Shown: positions 41,737 to 53,463 of the stretch, piece by piece
Numbering within the stretch: position 1 is the first letter of the stretch
Layout: each line of letters begins with the position of its first letter
Origin: Strongyloides papillosus
Lineage: Eukaryota > Nematoda > Chromadorea > Rhabditida > Strongyloididae
Assembly: GCA_005656395.1 (NCBI GenBank)
Contig: SRSI01000047.1
Location: 62,001-126,000, forward strand
Length of the DNA: 64,000 nt
Direction: 5' to 3'
Program-made: the position numbers and the translations under genes
The notes under the pieces: model-generated
Told to the model about the DNA's origin: nothing
The model's input: the letters and a program-made list of their open reading frames with translations, nothing else
The model's database searches: none

Positions 41737-42870
41737 CTAATCAAGTGTTCCTATTGTTCTAGTGAAGTACTTCTTTAGCTGTTCTTTAAGATGATCATTT
41801 TCCTTTTTATCATAGAAAACGTAGCACAAGTTAATTAGTCCACTAATTTTCTCCATTTTTATACAAAACTCAATGAAGTTAACATTAAGCTCGAAATTAA
41901 TAGTTTGGTAGATTTCTTTAAAATCCATTTCACGGGCACCAACATGCGTTAAAACTATTATATTAATATTATTGTTGAAAGAAATAATTAAATTCATACG
42001 GATTTTCTGATCTAAATCACCGTGAAGTACACAACAGATAAAATCATTTTTTACTAAAAATTCAGCAATTAGATTTGCGGAGTTCTTTGTTTTACAAAAA
42101 ATTATAGGCTGTTTATTTCCTGAATCTAATACTTGAAATGTTAGAAGTAGTGATAAAAGGGCTATTTTCCTCGTTTCCATTGAACTTGTAGGTATAATAA
42201 CAGTTTCCAAATTGTCATTACATGGCTTGAAATTTTTAAAAAAAACGACTGAAAATTCTTTATTGTAAAATAATTCGATTGAACTTTTCATGCTAAGTGA
42301 TAGGATAGTTAAGCTGACGGAAATTTTTTGAATATCAGAAAAATAATTCATATATTGTGAAATTTTTACTGAGTCATCAAGAATGTCGTGTTGAAACATG
42401 CGGTCTGCTTCATCGACAACTAATGTACTGACATTGGATAAAAGATAAGAATATATAGTTAATTTTCTCTTAAGTGTTCCGGGTGTAAATATCAAAATAT
42501 TTATTTCCATAAGGTCTTCCATCTTTTGATATAGACGTAATACAGTTATATCTTTTAACTGGAACAACTTCTTTGCTTTTATGTAAATCTGCCCGCAAAG
42601 TTCTCTTACTGGTACTAGTATAAGAAAAATAAGTGCACCAAATTGTTGTCTTTCCAATAATATATCCATGATAGCAGCTAAGTACCCAATTCTTGTATCA
42701 GTGCTATTTGCACTTATTACCAAAATATTTTATTACCAGATTTTATACCGTCAACCGTTTCACAATGTAATAAAGGTGGTTCTCCTAACATCTGAGTGAC
42801 ATTTTGGCTTAAATAATTGTTTTTTATTACATCAGAGCACATTTCTTTAGAACTCTTTAAAAAATTAGTA
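41737..42870 (-). pseudogene. Degenerate DEAD-box RNA helicase, both lobes
   Basis: An upstream frame (about 42870-42725) encodes SQNVTQMLGEPPLLH and GIKSGNKI. A one-base shift at an ATTTT run leads into a 328-codon frame. There the Walker A region is SANSTDTRIGYLAAIMDI, with the GKT gone; motif Ia is VPVREL; Ib is TPGTLKRK; motif II is intact as VVDEADRMF (42404-42420); and the second lobe has PIIFCKTKNSANLIAEFL, VLHGDLDQKIRMNLI and THVGAREMDF. The arginine finger motif HRxGRTGR has become FCIKMEKISG. Loss of Walker A and motif VI means no helicase activity, though the RNA-binding scaffold could persist. The second lobe is long and open, so a retained non-catalytic role is an alternative to a pseudogene. 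Related to the copy at 12850-13638. Confidence 0.8.
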
Positions 42871-43957
42871 TACTTTTTCAATTTTATTTCAATTTTACCG
42901 CAAAAAGAAATCTTTTATTATACAATAATTTAAACGTTAACAATAAAGATTAAATAATTACTAATAAAAGGATGTATAAAATGTTAAATATATTACTTCT
43001 ATGACAAAAAGAAATAAGAAAAAAAATTTGTCTTTCTCATAACTCTCTTCAATTTCAACCAATTTTTATGGATAAATAGCTAAAAAATGTGTTTTTTTTT
43101 AACTTAAGGAGGAAAATGAGTCTTATATGTTTTGAGTCATAATTGGCCAAGTTATCTTTTAAAAACACTCTTTTTTAGAACCTTTTTTACATACTTTTGT
43201 TACTCGACTAACTCTTCTCAGAGTTAACGAAATAAAGTGCTTTATATCTCATTCGAAAAATATAATTCAAGAATAGTGCGAAAGCCTATTTGTATTGAAT
43301 TTATAATTGGCAAAGTTATAGTCCAAAGAGTTGTGACCCTTTTGAAAAACAATCTTAAAAGTTAAGTAGCTACAACTTAGTCATAACTTTATGAAAACTA
43401 AGAAAGTAGTGTTTGTTATATAGATCTACGTCTAACTTAAAAAATAAGAGTCTAACAACATTTATAGCTCAACTACGAAAGAAGTTATTTTTAGGCATTA
43501 ATTTTATTGGTTTTTTTTTTCATTTATATATTTGTAAAATTAAGATGAATATGTAGTTAATAAAAAAGTGATATCGAAATGTTCATATCAATTTCAAAAC
43601 TATACTAGAAAGGCATTTGAATAGTTACTTAAAATAATTTAAATATTCATTTTTATTCACTTTTTGGATATAAATAAAATTCTTTTGTTGGATGAATTTT
43701 TTAAATTATCTAGTTTTAATAAAGGCAAACGTTATAAAATGATTCTCAAATACAAAAAAATTTCCTATATTTATATGTTGTAACAATGTATTGTCGGTTA
43801 TTTTATTTCTCCATAAGTACGTAATTTGATGAAACAATTTTACAATACACATACTTTGATTAATAATTTAGTATAAAAATACTTTTAAAAAAATATGCTC
43901 TGCGGACCAGCTCTGACCTGCCGAAGGCGGATATAAGGCTGGTTATTAAAAATAAAA
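42871..43957. other. Intergenic, repeat-like texture
   Basis: From 43010 to 43500 the wording (CATAACTCTCTTC, TCATAATTGGCCAAGTTAT, TTATAATTGGCAAAGTTAT) suggests an old repeat related to the flanks of family B. At 43898-43945 lies an unusually GC-rich 48-bp patch (GGACCAGCTCTGACCTGCCG and so on) that may be the tail of a retroposon. No gene. Confidence 0.4.
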
Positions 43958-44273
43958 AGAAGTTAATGAAGTTTAATATTTATAGTATTGGTCATTCTAG
44001 TACAAAAGAAGTTGAGCTTTCGATCTGTAAAAGAATTATCACAATATCTTTTCAGTAAAAAAAGTTACATGCACAAATAAGGCAAAAAAAAGTATTTTTT
44101 TTCAAGAGGCCATAAGTCTTGATGGGACCATAATTTTTTAATAGGAAAAAAATTAGGAAATATAATTTCGTTTATCTACGAATCCACAAAATTTCATGGT
44201 TTTATCTCACGTAGGAAAAAAGTTATAAGCGTTCGCAACTGGGGAGTTACTTTTTGGACACCCTGTAAAAAAT
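43958..44273. repeat. Dispersed repeat family B, copy 2
   Basis: Partner of 40958-41272, ending GGGGAGTTACTTTTTGGACA then CCCTGTA. Divergence is spread along the length, implying old copies. Confidence 0.85.
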
Positions 44274-46786
44274 AATTAATCATACAAAAATGTTTTAGTG
44301 GTTAAAACAAAAAACATAGAAATTTAAAAAAAAATATCCCAATATTTACAGAAAGTAATTAATAATTTGAAAAAAAAATTCGCATTTTTAACACCATTTT
44401 TTCTTACTTTTGTTTATTGCAATTGTTAAAAAAGATGTTCTTTTGAAAATGTCACAAATATATATGCACTGAATTTTTCATTACAATAACTTCTGTCTTG
44501 ATTAATATGTCAAGGAAATGACTGATCACACAACATAAACATTGAGAAATAATATCAGTGAAAAATTTTTTTAATGTGAATTAATATAAATTGTTGGGTG
44601 GTAAAATTTTGTGTGATATTATTATACAGGGAATTATTTTTATCTTTAAATGCTCATGTCTGATTATAGTCTATTCATATCATTTTCCAATTTCTTTTCT
44701 ACAAGGAATTTCAAGATTCATCATAATTTATTGATATTAACTAAACTTATTAAACATCAAATATTACTTTTTTTTATAGTGAAAATCACTTTTTACTACT
44801 TTTTCACTTTTACAACAAATCAAGTACAATTATACAAATACTACTTCTAATTAAAATTTTATTATTTGGCTAAATATTTGCTGTTCTTCACTATCATAAT
44901 TATGAATATTTTGAAATATCTAAACTTATTAGTTAGAAAATTGTAGAGAAAATATTTATTATAAAATTACTTATAGCATTATTTGGAATTAATATTTAAT
45001 AACTATTTTTTAATTATGTTTTGAAAAAATAATATTAATTTGAAAAATTAAAAATTTTACAGAAAAAAAATGTTATGTAAATGGTGAAAAATATACTATA
45101 AATTAACATTTTTATTCATCTTTAAATATGTTTTGTAATAAAGACTAAGCTTTTAGATAGACATAAGATCATAAAAATATGTTTGTTTAAAAAAAGTTGT
45201 AGTCTCTCAAACGTTTATGATGGTTACATTGATATATTGTATGCCATCTATGATTATTGTTTAGACATATTAAAATTGTGTTTTAAATCTTTACATGTCT
45301 CATATATTTAAGATTTCTTGACCTTTTCAAAAAACTTATTTTTATTTTAAATAATATAGTCCGTCTTATTATGGTGTTTACAACACCTTACAGATTAAAG
45401 ATACGAGTAACTTAGAATATTTTATTTATAAGAACTAAAGATACAATAAAGACATGTTATATATAATAGTTATTTTTTGTGTCAAACATCATGTTTGACG
45501 CAGCACGACAAAATGGACACTCACCCAGTAAATTAACAAATTTTGTCATGCATTGCCTCACCACGAAAGTAAAAATAATAAACTATTATTAAAGATATTA
45601 TTTTAAAATAAAACAACATATAATAATACTAACAATAATTAATAATAAAAAACCTTGTTATTAAGCACTATTTGAAAGTTAATGTCTGAAAAAGTGTACG
45701 CATTTTATTGATAATCCTTTGGATTCAGTTTATAATAACAACGCATTTGATCGCCATCCCTACCCATTTAAGATTAAAAAAATAAACATCCCAAAAAAAT
45801 CGAATATTTCATTAAAAATATTAATTTTTATGCTTACATTTTTTATAAGAAAAATGCGTCTACTATTTCAGAATAACTTCATTTATTGTTGATACCGACC
45901 TTTTCATCATAATTGTATCTTCACATTCTGGTAATGCTAAATTCATATATATAGATAAATCATAAACTTTCTTAATCACAGCGAAAATGCAAAAAATAAA
46001 AATTTAAACATTTTAATTTTTGCTATAAATACCCAATGTAATTGGAATAATATTTATTCGCTTGGTGAGTGTGCATCCTCTCCGCAGCAGTTATAAAAAT
46101 CAAAAATATGATTCTTGGATAACCGAATTTTTTCTATGTTTTATTGACATTGAGATAATTTTTGATATTTTGTTTCTTCACATTAAATATTATAAAATTT
46201 CTAAATAAACATATGAATTTGTATAATTTATTACGAAATATGAACTGCAGAATTTATTCATGCAAATATTTATACTTCAGCGCAAGTTTTGCGTAAAATG
46301 TAAAACGTATTTTTTATTAAAATTTAATATAATCGATAATAAATTTAATTAGTTCTCTTTATAATATTTTTATCTAAAGAAAATTCATAATAGATAAAAC
46401 CTTTATATCAATTAATAAAATTAGATATTTTTGACATAAAATATAGATTAAATTACATTTGTATGAAATCATAAAATGGAATTAAAAAAACGATTGTATA
46501 TGAGTTTGCATACATTGAGAAATTGTATATTTTAAAAAATGTATATAAAAAAGTTATGCTTATGCTTGTTATCTACGTTATGCTGTTGCTATAATTTTTA
46601 ATGTTAAAAATATGATTTTAAAATTAATACTTGCATAACAATTACATTTGGCTACTTAATTCATTTACAAATGCTTCTAGCATAAGCACAAGTCTATGAA
46701 CCGCAAATGCTGTGTCGAACACAATACAAAACAATATATATCAAAAAGAATACATTAACTACCTCAAAGACCATAAAAGGAAGTAG
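44274..46786. other. Intergenic, nothing recognised
   Basis: About 2.5 kb without a supportable gene. Short GC-containing patches at 45485-45560 (GACGCAGCACGACAAAATGG) and 46060-46100 share an inverted CACTCACC word, too short to call an element. Confidence 0.4.
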
Positions 46787-46795
46787 TATAAAATG
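46787..46795 (+). promoter_or_regulatory. TATA-like box before the small secreted-peptide ORF
   Basis: TATAAAATG 65 bp before the ATG at 46852. Confidence 0.3.
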
Positions 46796-46851
46796 AATTA
46801 TTAGATTAGGTCAGTTACAAATTAGAAATAGATAGTTAAATTTGAGTATTC

Positions 46852-47043
46852 ATGCTTTTTAAATGTATTTATATCTTTATTATTCTATTATTTACCCTTT
46901 TGTTAAATTTAAATTCAACTAAAGTTTATTGTTATACTTCAACGGAAAAAACCCTCTTTAGGATCCCAAGACTCCACCAGAATTATAAGTCTATCAATGA
47001 TTTAGAAACATTACCGTCCGTGGAATGTTCACTAATTTTCTAA
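46852..47043 (+). CDS. Small putative secreted peptide (63 aa)
   Basis: The ORF starts with a strong hydrophobic signal sequence (CIYIFIILLFTLLLNLNS) ending near TKVYCYTS, and a mature part of about 33 residues including RIPRLHQNYKS and a single further cysteine. Single exon with a TATA-like box upstream. Nothing in the mature part identifies a family. A chance hydrophobic ORF in AT-rich DNA is the main alternative, but the polar, proline- and charge-containing tail is unlike such chance ORFs here. Confidence 0.4.
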   Translation: MLFKCIYIFIILLFTLLLNLNSTKVYCYTSTEKTLFRIPRLHQNYKSINDLETLPSVECSLIF

Positions 47044-47683
47044 TAAATTTAAAAACATTGCAATTCAAGTAGTTTTACAATAAATTATTTCATTTTATAA
47101 ACATTTAATCACTTGAGACAATTCTTAATTAAAAATCGTTTATAAGTTTTCATTAAAGACCTTCAACATTTGAATACGATTTTACATAATTTTCAAAATT
47201 GTTGTTAAAATATTTACAGGATAGCATAAGTTATATTATAAATAATAAAAATAATATATTGAAGTGTTTTACAACTACACACTCAAAAAAATATCTAATT
47301 TTGTTAAATATTTTAGTACAAATGATATTTGGATAAATTATTTGACAATAATTTTTAATTTGTGTAAAAAAGGTCATTTTAAAAATAAATAAACTTGATC
47401 TAATGCAAAAAAAATCCAACTAAATGCATGATATGTTGAGCGATCTGGCATATGTATTGTTTTAAAAAAAACTTTATTCCAATGGAATAAAAAGCTGAAA
47501 AGTCTCAATTTTTTTAATTATAAATGACATTTCAGTAATTAATAATAATAAATTCATAACCAAAGTAAATGTTCTGAATCTACTGATACCAAAACTTATA
47601 AAAAAATTCATTTTAAAAACTTTTTGTAGAAAATTAATTAACGCAGATTTTTTTAAGAAGATAACTATAAAAAATCTTTAACA
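47044..47683. other. Intergenic, nothing recognised
   Basis: AT-rich with no supported feature. Confidence 0.4.
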
Positions 47684-47975
47684 TACGATTTTAGAACAAG
47701 CTGTTAGCTACAAAACAAGATATTAATCATTTCTCTAGCTCATGTACGCACTTCAATAAATATTATTGAAAATATTCAGTCAAGTTTAATAAAATACGCA
47801 AAAAATTATTAAAAATATTAATATTACAAAAATAAATGCATTTATTAAAAGTCTGTTCCATGTGATTATAGAACAAATTCGTATCTACAAAATGAAACAT
47901 TAATCACAATGATAGATTTAATATAGGCTTCAATAAATATTATTAAAATGCTTCAGCCAAATATAAAAAAACTTG
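47684..47975. repeat. Diverged tandem duplication, period about 176 bp
   Basis: The block TACGATTTTAGAACAAG then ACAAAACAAGATATTAATCA then CTTCAATAAATATTATTGAAA recurs about 176 bp later as TGTGATTATAGAACAAA, ACAAAATGAAACATTAATCA and CTTCAATAAATATTATTAAAA. Two copies are visible. Confidence 0.65.
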
Positions 47976-48365
47976 GTTATTTTTGTTTTTATAAAATCAC
48001 TCGTAAAAGGTCATTCTTGGCTATCAAATAAAAATTTTATTTAAAAGTAACCTAAAATAATAGTGATTATTTTATTTATTAACAATTGATCTTTTCAATT
48101 TTTGCTGAAGAAAGCACATGTGCTGCAATATTTCGGAGTATTTGCTCAAGCATATAAATTTCTATGTACATTTTCTTCCGATGAATCTATCTAGGTAGCT
48201 ATTAAACATATTTCTAGATGTTTCTGCCTTTTTATTTGGCTCACTTTCATATCATATAAATTATCTATAAGTGTAAGATTCAAATTTATAATTTACGAAA
48301 TTATTTTTGTGACTAATTTTAAATTGTCAAAATCTTGATCCTCAATTTTATAGACTTGTAGGATT
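47976..48365. other. Intergenic, nothing recognised
   Basis: AT-rich with no supported feature. Confidence 0.4.
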
Positions 48366-48518
48366 TTAGCTATCTGAAAGCACTATCGACTCCTTAACAG
48401 TAAGTACTTTAAAAATAGCCATCATTGCCTTAAAATCTCTATAATCTATTGCGGTAATAAATAATTCACCATTCTCACTGTCAGCCATCAGCTCCATCAG
48501 CTTCTGGCTCGTGGTCAT
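48366..48518 (-). CDS. 50-codon ORF of coding-like composition
   Basis: ATG at 48516-48518 to TAA at 48366-48368. It encodes MTTSQKLMELMADSENGELF and then DYRDFKAMMAIFKVLTVKES. Its base composition is much less AT-rich than the sequence on either side and the residues are ordinary and balanced, so it is either a real small gene or a piece of a former exon. No splice partner or family recognised. Confidence 0.4.
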   Translation of the reverse strand: MTTSQKLMELMADSENGELFITAIDYRDFKAMMAIFKVLTVKESIVLSDS

Positions 48519-51500
48519 ATTGGAAATAAACTTATAAATTTATTATATATTAATAAGACAATTATTTTACAATTCTAATGATATATATATTAAATGTTTA
48601 TATTAAAATTTATATGTTATGTAAATTTTCATAGGTAGTTGATATAATGCGTCAACTGCCGACACTCACGATACATCTCATATAATGTTTATAGAGGTAG
48701 TTAATTGTTTTGTAAAATTAACGATACTATTCAGAGTTATTTTATTTTTTAGAGATTTTTATCATTATCGGTAAGAGAGCTTAATATTATTATCTTAGAA
48801 TACACTAGTTTGCCATATAATCTTTTTAGAATGTTTAAAATTAATGTTATGAATGATTTATTGGATGTATATACTATCACAAAACAGAAATGTGTTATCG
48901 GTCATTTATACTTTAAAATTAATTTAAATTTTAAATTATTACATTATCATATAAGAGTAGCATAATATCCTTATTTAATACTTTGCATTATCGTGTAATC
49001 ATTTTTCTACTACTAAAACTCTAATCTAAAAATGCTTCTTAAGCAATTTGAATTTAAAAGCCTCATTTTTTTTAAACAGTTTTAACTTAAATATCTCTCT
49101 TTTTTTTCTTTGTATATTACTATATATTTTATAACATTATTAAGTACTTAAACAATTTAAAAGAAATTTTTTAAGTTTAAAAAATAGCATAAAAGTAGTC
49201 TTTTGTACATTCAACAGTATAAATTTTGCTTTGGTTCAGCATAGCAAAACGTTTTCTCTTTTCAACTTAATACATAGTTATAACTGTGTTAGTTGGTTAT
49301 GAAAAACTCATTACTTTATTAATCAGTTCCTTATTTAACGACTACAGCCTATTTAAATATAACGTTTGGCCGAAATTTTGAGCAAAAAATGAATGTTGTA
49401 AAAAAATTACTTTAATCCCTCAAACTAACCCAAAACTCATTTATTTATCATTATATATTATAAAAATACTCTTTGTAGCGAAATAAATGTTTTATTTAGC
49501 TTCTAAAGAAGGAACTTTTATAAAGAATGTGAAAAATTAAACAAATTTAATACAATATTTTAAAATTAATTTTTATGTTGTATTGATCAAACTAAAAATA
49601 ACAGATGCCTGATACAATATAACAGTATTGTATTTTAGTAACGGTATCCACATATTAACAAACTATACTTTTTTTTATAGAAATTCTGTTAGATATCAGC
49701 TCTCACATATACTAAGCTATTATCACTTTTACCTCTAAACAAAAATTTGTCATGGCCCTATCGAAACGTAAGAGCACCAGAAATCTTAAAAAAAATTAAT
49801 TTTTAATAACAAGTACTTTCATTATTTTAACGTTAAATCATTTTTACATATAAATGTTATTAGTGCTATTCTTACTTCTACAATCTTACACTGCATAGCA
49901 AAGATATTTTTGCAATGCTTATATTTATTTAAAAAAAATAATGACTTTTATTATAAAAATTAACGCAAAATCTACCATTTTTTATATATAAATAACAAAG
50001 AGTTTTGTTACTATTTAAAAGTTGTGCCGAAGTAAACACTTTAAATGAGCAACTTTGAAAATATCTTTAAAATATGTTTGTATTCCTTTTACAAAGAATT
50101 TTAAAACATTAATCAAAATGCTAGAAAAAGCTGGAAGATGATCTGTTTCAAAAAGCAAAAACACATTTTTTTTTAAAATCAAAATCTAATGTACTAATTT
50201 TTACCAATAAACTCAAGATAGACAAGGTGAGCTTCCACGTTTCAATACTCTTAATGTATCGGAGTTAAGAAGAATAACAAAAAGTAATGGTGGAAAATCT
50301 AAAACTAAAGTAAAAATCAAAAGGAAGAACAAATTTTAATGAAAGATCAAAAAAGACAATATAATACCAAAAATAGCTGTAAATCTTTTTCTCAAAAATA
50401 CATAAAATGCGATGCTGAAAAAGTTGGAAAAAACATCACGAGTTATTTCTAGAGAAATAAGTCATACTACAAAGAAGCATTTGAAACAGGAAAAGGACAA
50501 GGAGGAAGAGAGATAAAAGAGCAAGATCTGGAAAACAACATTTTGCTTCAAAAATAAGGGTAGGTGTTTTTTAAAAAGTGTTAAACATAATTTTAGATAG
50601 AGAAAAAAACGACAAGATGAAAACTTCAATGATCGTGAGTATCAAAAAAGTGGGAATATTTTATTTTTTGAAAAACCAGATGAAAGTCGGGCTTTCACAT
50701 AGCTCTGTTTAAGCCTTTAACGCATACTATTTATACTTTTTTTAAAACTGAAATCACTTTTAGATTTATATCTTGACCAGTCATTAATTAATCTTTATAA
50801 TATAAAGTTTCCCTATTATTTCTGAGCTGTACTTTTCAAATAATTCATGGACCAAAAACTTCCTTTAACTTTAATGAAAGTTATCTATGACACAAAATTG
50901 CAAAAAAAATGAATAAAAACTTGATTTTTTTTAAAATAACTTGGTTAGTTATAAGCCAAAACTTTAAAGATTCATATCCTTTTAAGTTAAAAAATCACAC
51001 TTTAAGGATACTTAATCATAAAAATCTATTAAGTTTATAAAGTGTTATTTTAAGGCAAAATTTATTTATTTTATTAGAAAAGTTGTTTTATGTAAATACG
51101 TATGAACAAAATCATTCAAATCGCTTGGAATTATGTCACTGTAACTTTTATTCTAGAAAGAATGTTTTGTTTACTTTTTTTTCTAAAGTTTTTTACATAA
51201 CTGTTCTAGAAAATTACTTTATAAATGGATTCATTATGTTAAAATTTATATATTTCTAAATATTTTGAAAATAACAATTATTTTAAAATTTGTTAAAATT
51301 TCATGCATGATTCGCGAATACGTTTTCAAAATAGCTTAAATATCTAAAAAAGTAGGTTCTTAAAATTAATGGTTTTGTTTTAATAACTAGTGAATAATAT
51401 CTTTAATTTTAAAAATTATTTTACTGATTTAATAATATTCTTGGAGAAACAATAGTTATAACAATATTTTGCGTGATCTTTGAATTCAGAATGAATGTTT

Positions 51501-51577
51501 GCTCTGTTAAATGCAAGTATTCATAACGTGATTTTATTAAACTTTTTGTTTAATAATAAACACTTTTGGTTATTTCA
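48519..51577. other. Long intergenic interval
   Basis: 3 kb without a clear gene. At 50217-50339 a plus-strand frame reads GELPRFNTLNVSELRRITKS then a lysine-rich end; it may be a transposase N-terminal scrap. From 50700 to 51020 the wording is repeat-like. Otherwise AT-rich filler. Confidence 0.4.
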
Positions 51578-51593
51578 TCACTATATATAGTGA
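51578..51593. promoter_or_regulatory. TATA-containing perfect palindrome
   Basis: TCACTATATATAGTGA is a perfect 16-bp palindrome containing TATATATA, 97-112 bp before the esterase-like ATG. It could be the core promoter TATA box embedded in a dyad site. Confidence 0.45.
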
Positions 51594-51689
51594 TACAAGC
51601 AAATAACATCAGTTAATTTTTAATTAATATTTAAACCTAATAATTTAAAAAATACTAAAATTAATAAAAAAATAACATTATTTAAAAAA

Positions 51690-53463
51690 ATGCTTTTTAA
51701 TATTAATATTTTAATCTTCATTAGTTTTCCATTATTTTATTCAGTAATTTCTGGACCAAATAATTGTAAACCTGCAGGAATTTATGTAAGAAAATATTTT
51801 TTCGCTATAGTAAGTGTTTTAGGATATTGAGAACAATACCGTTACTGAATATCTTGGTATACCCTATGCTAAGCCTCCGATAAAGGAATTAAGATTTATG
51901 CCACCAGAAGGAATTGGTGAATTTAAAACGAATGAAACATTTAATGCAACAATACCAGCTAGAACATGTCCACAATTTATCCCTCCAAATATTTTTCCAT
52001 ATAATTTCAGTGGATTTAGTATTTGGTATCCACCAAGAAATAATGTTTCAGAAGATTGTTTACAATTAAACATATGGCAACCTAATATAACAACTGGAGG
52101 AGTTATAGTTATGATTCATGGAGGAGCATACTATTCATTATCAGCTTCATTAGATTTATTCAATGGTTCTGTTCTTGCCGCCGTTGCTCGTTCAGTTGTC
52201 GTTACTATTAATTACAGAGTTGGTGCTCTAGGTTTTGCTCGTTGGAAAAATGGAGTAAACATAACTGGAAATATGGGACTTTTAGATCAACAAATGGCTT
52301 TAAAGTGGATTAATAAAAACATTTATTTGTTTGGTGGAAAAAATGATAGTATAACTTTAATTGGAGAACATGCAGGATCATCTTCTGCAATTGCCCATTT
52401 ATTTGCAAAAAATAGTAGTGGTTTGTTTAAAGGAATTATTACAGCATCTGGAACTCTTGAAAATATCTGGGCAACACAACCCAATGAATATATAGAAAAT
52501 GCTACGATGCTTCTTGCTCAAAATCTTAGTTGTGCTGATAAAGAAGATGTTTTAAAGTGTTTGCAAAATGTTAGTGATCCAATGGCATTTGTAAATTCGA
52601 CAATGATAGTCAGAAAACAAATGGGACTATCATTTGGATTTCCATTTGCAATTACACAAAATGACAGTAAATTTTTCGAAAAGAATATAAGTGATATGTC
52701 AATTGAAAAGGACATGAAACAGAATGTTTCAATAATGTTAGGAGATACAGGCAATGAAGGAAGTTTCTTTCTGTATAATTACTTTAGTAAATTTGGATGC
52801 ACTATAAATTTTACAAATGTAGAGGATCCATCAAATCAATGTTTGATCAATAATACAGCATTTGGAAACATTACAAATGTTATTGCTAAAATGCTTGGTA
52901 AAAATGAAACTTGGCGTATGGATTTACTAAAACAATATGATTATGATACAAAGAACAACAGTGATGATGACAAAGGTAAAAAGAAAAATAGAAATATATT
53001 ATCAAAAATTATGTCAGATCTTCTCTTTGACTGTGGCTTGAAAAGATTTGCTGAGCAAATTGTCAATACAACTTCAAATAAAGTATATTATTATATTTAC
53101 AACTACACTTCTTCTTCAAACCCTTGGCCCAAATGGATGGGTGCGGTTCATGCATCAAGCATGGAAACTGTTTTTGGCTATCCTTATAGATATCCAAATC
53201 TTTACAACAACAGTTTGATTGAAAAAGACAAAAATGTTTCTTATAATATTATGAAAATTTATGGTTACTTTGCTTCAGGTACTTATCCATATACAAAATG
53301 GTATGAGTACAATAGTACATTACAAAATGTCGCATTGCTAAACGAAAACTTAACTGAGACTTTCCCCACAGATTATACTAGAGATTCATACACGAAAAAG
53401 TGTGATTTATTCTTACCATATATTATAAAACCAGAAGTAAATACATCAACTTCTAAAAAATGA
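51690..53463 (+). CDS. Secreted acetylcholinesterase-like protein lacking the catalytic serine
   Basis: Two exons, 51690-51785 and 51823-53463, with a 37-bp intron (GTAAGA to TTTTAG) in phase 0, give 578 residues. Residues 1-22 are a signal peptide (MLFNINILIFISFPLFYSVI). The alpha/beta-hydrolase order of type-B carboxylesterases follows: YLGIPYAKPP, SIWYPP with a Trp at residue 100 at the choline-site position, EDCLQLNIW, the oxyanion-hole HGGAYYS, and VVTINYRVGALGF. The nucleophile elbow is GEHAGSSS instead of GESAG: the serine is histidine at residue 215. The acid, GNEGSFFLYNY (Glu 344), and the base, AVHASSMETVFG (His 475), are kept. About ten N-x-S/T sites suggest heavy glycosylation. 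Without the serine it should not hydrolyse esters; ligand binding, as in neuroligin-type proteins, is possible. Expansions of secreted AChE-like genes are known in Strongyloides. The C-terminus has no membrane or GPI signal. Confidence 0.93.

Noticed and set aside
43898..43945. GC-rich patch suspected to be a tRNA
   Set aside because: No cloverleaf can be formed and no A/B boxes; more like the tail of a retroposon.
44650..44850. 66-codon ORF rich in Phe, Ser and Ile
   Set aside because: Typical chance ORF of AT-rich DNA with no start context.
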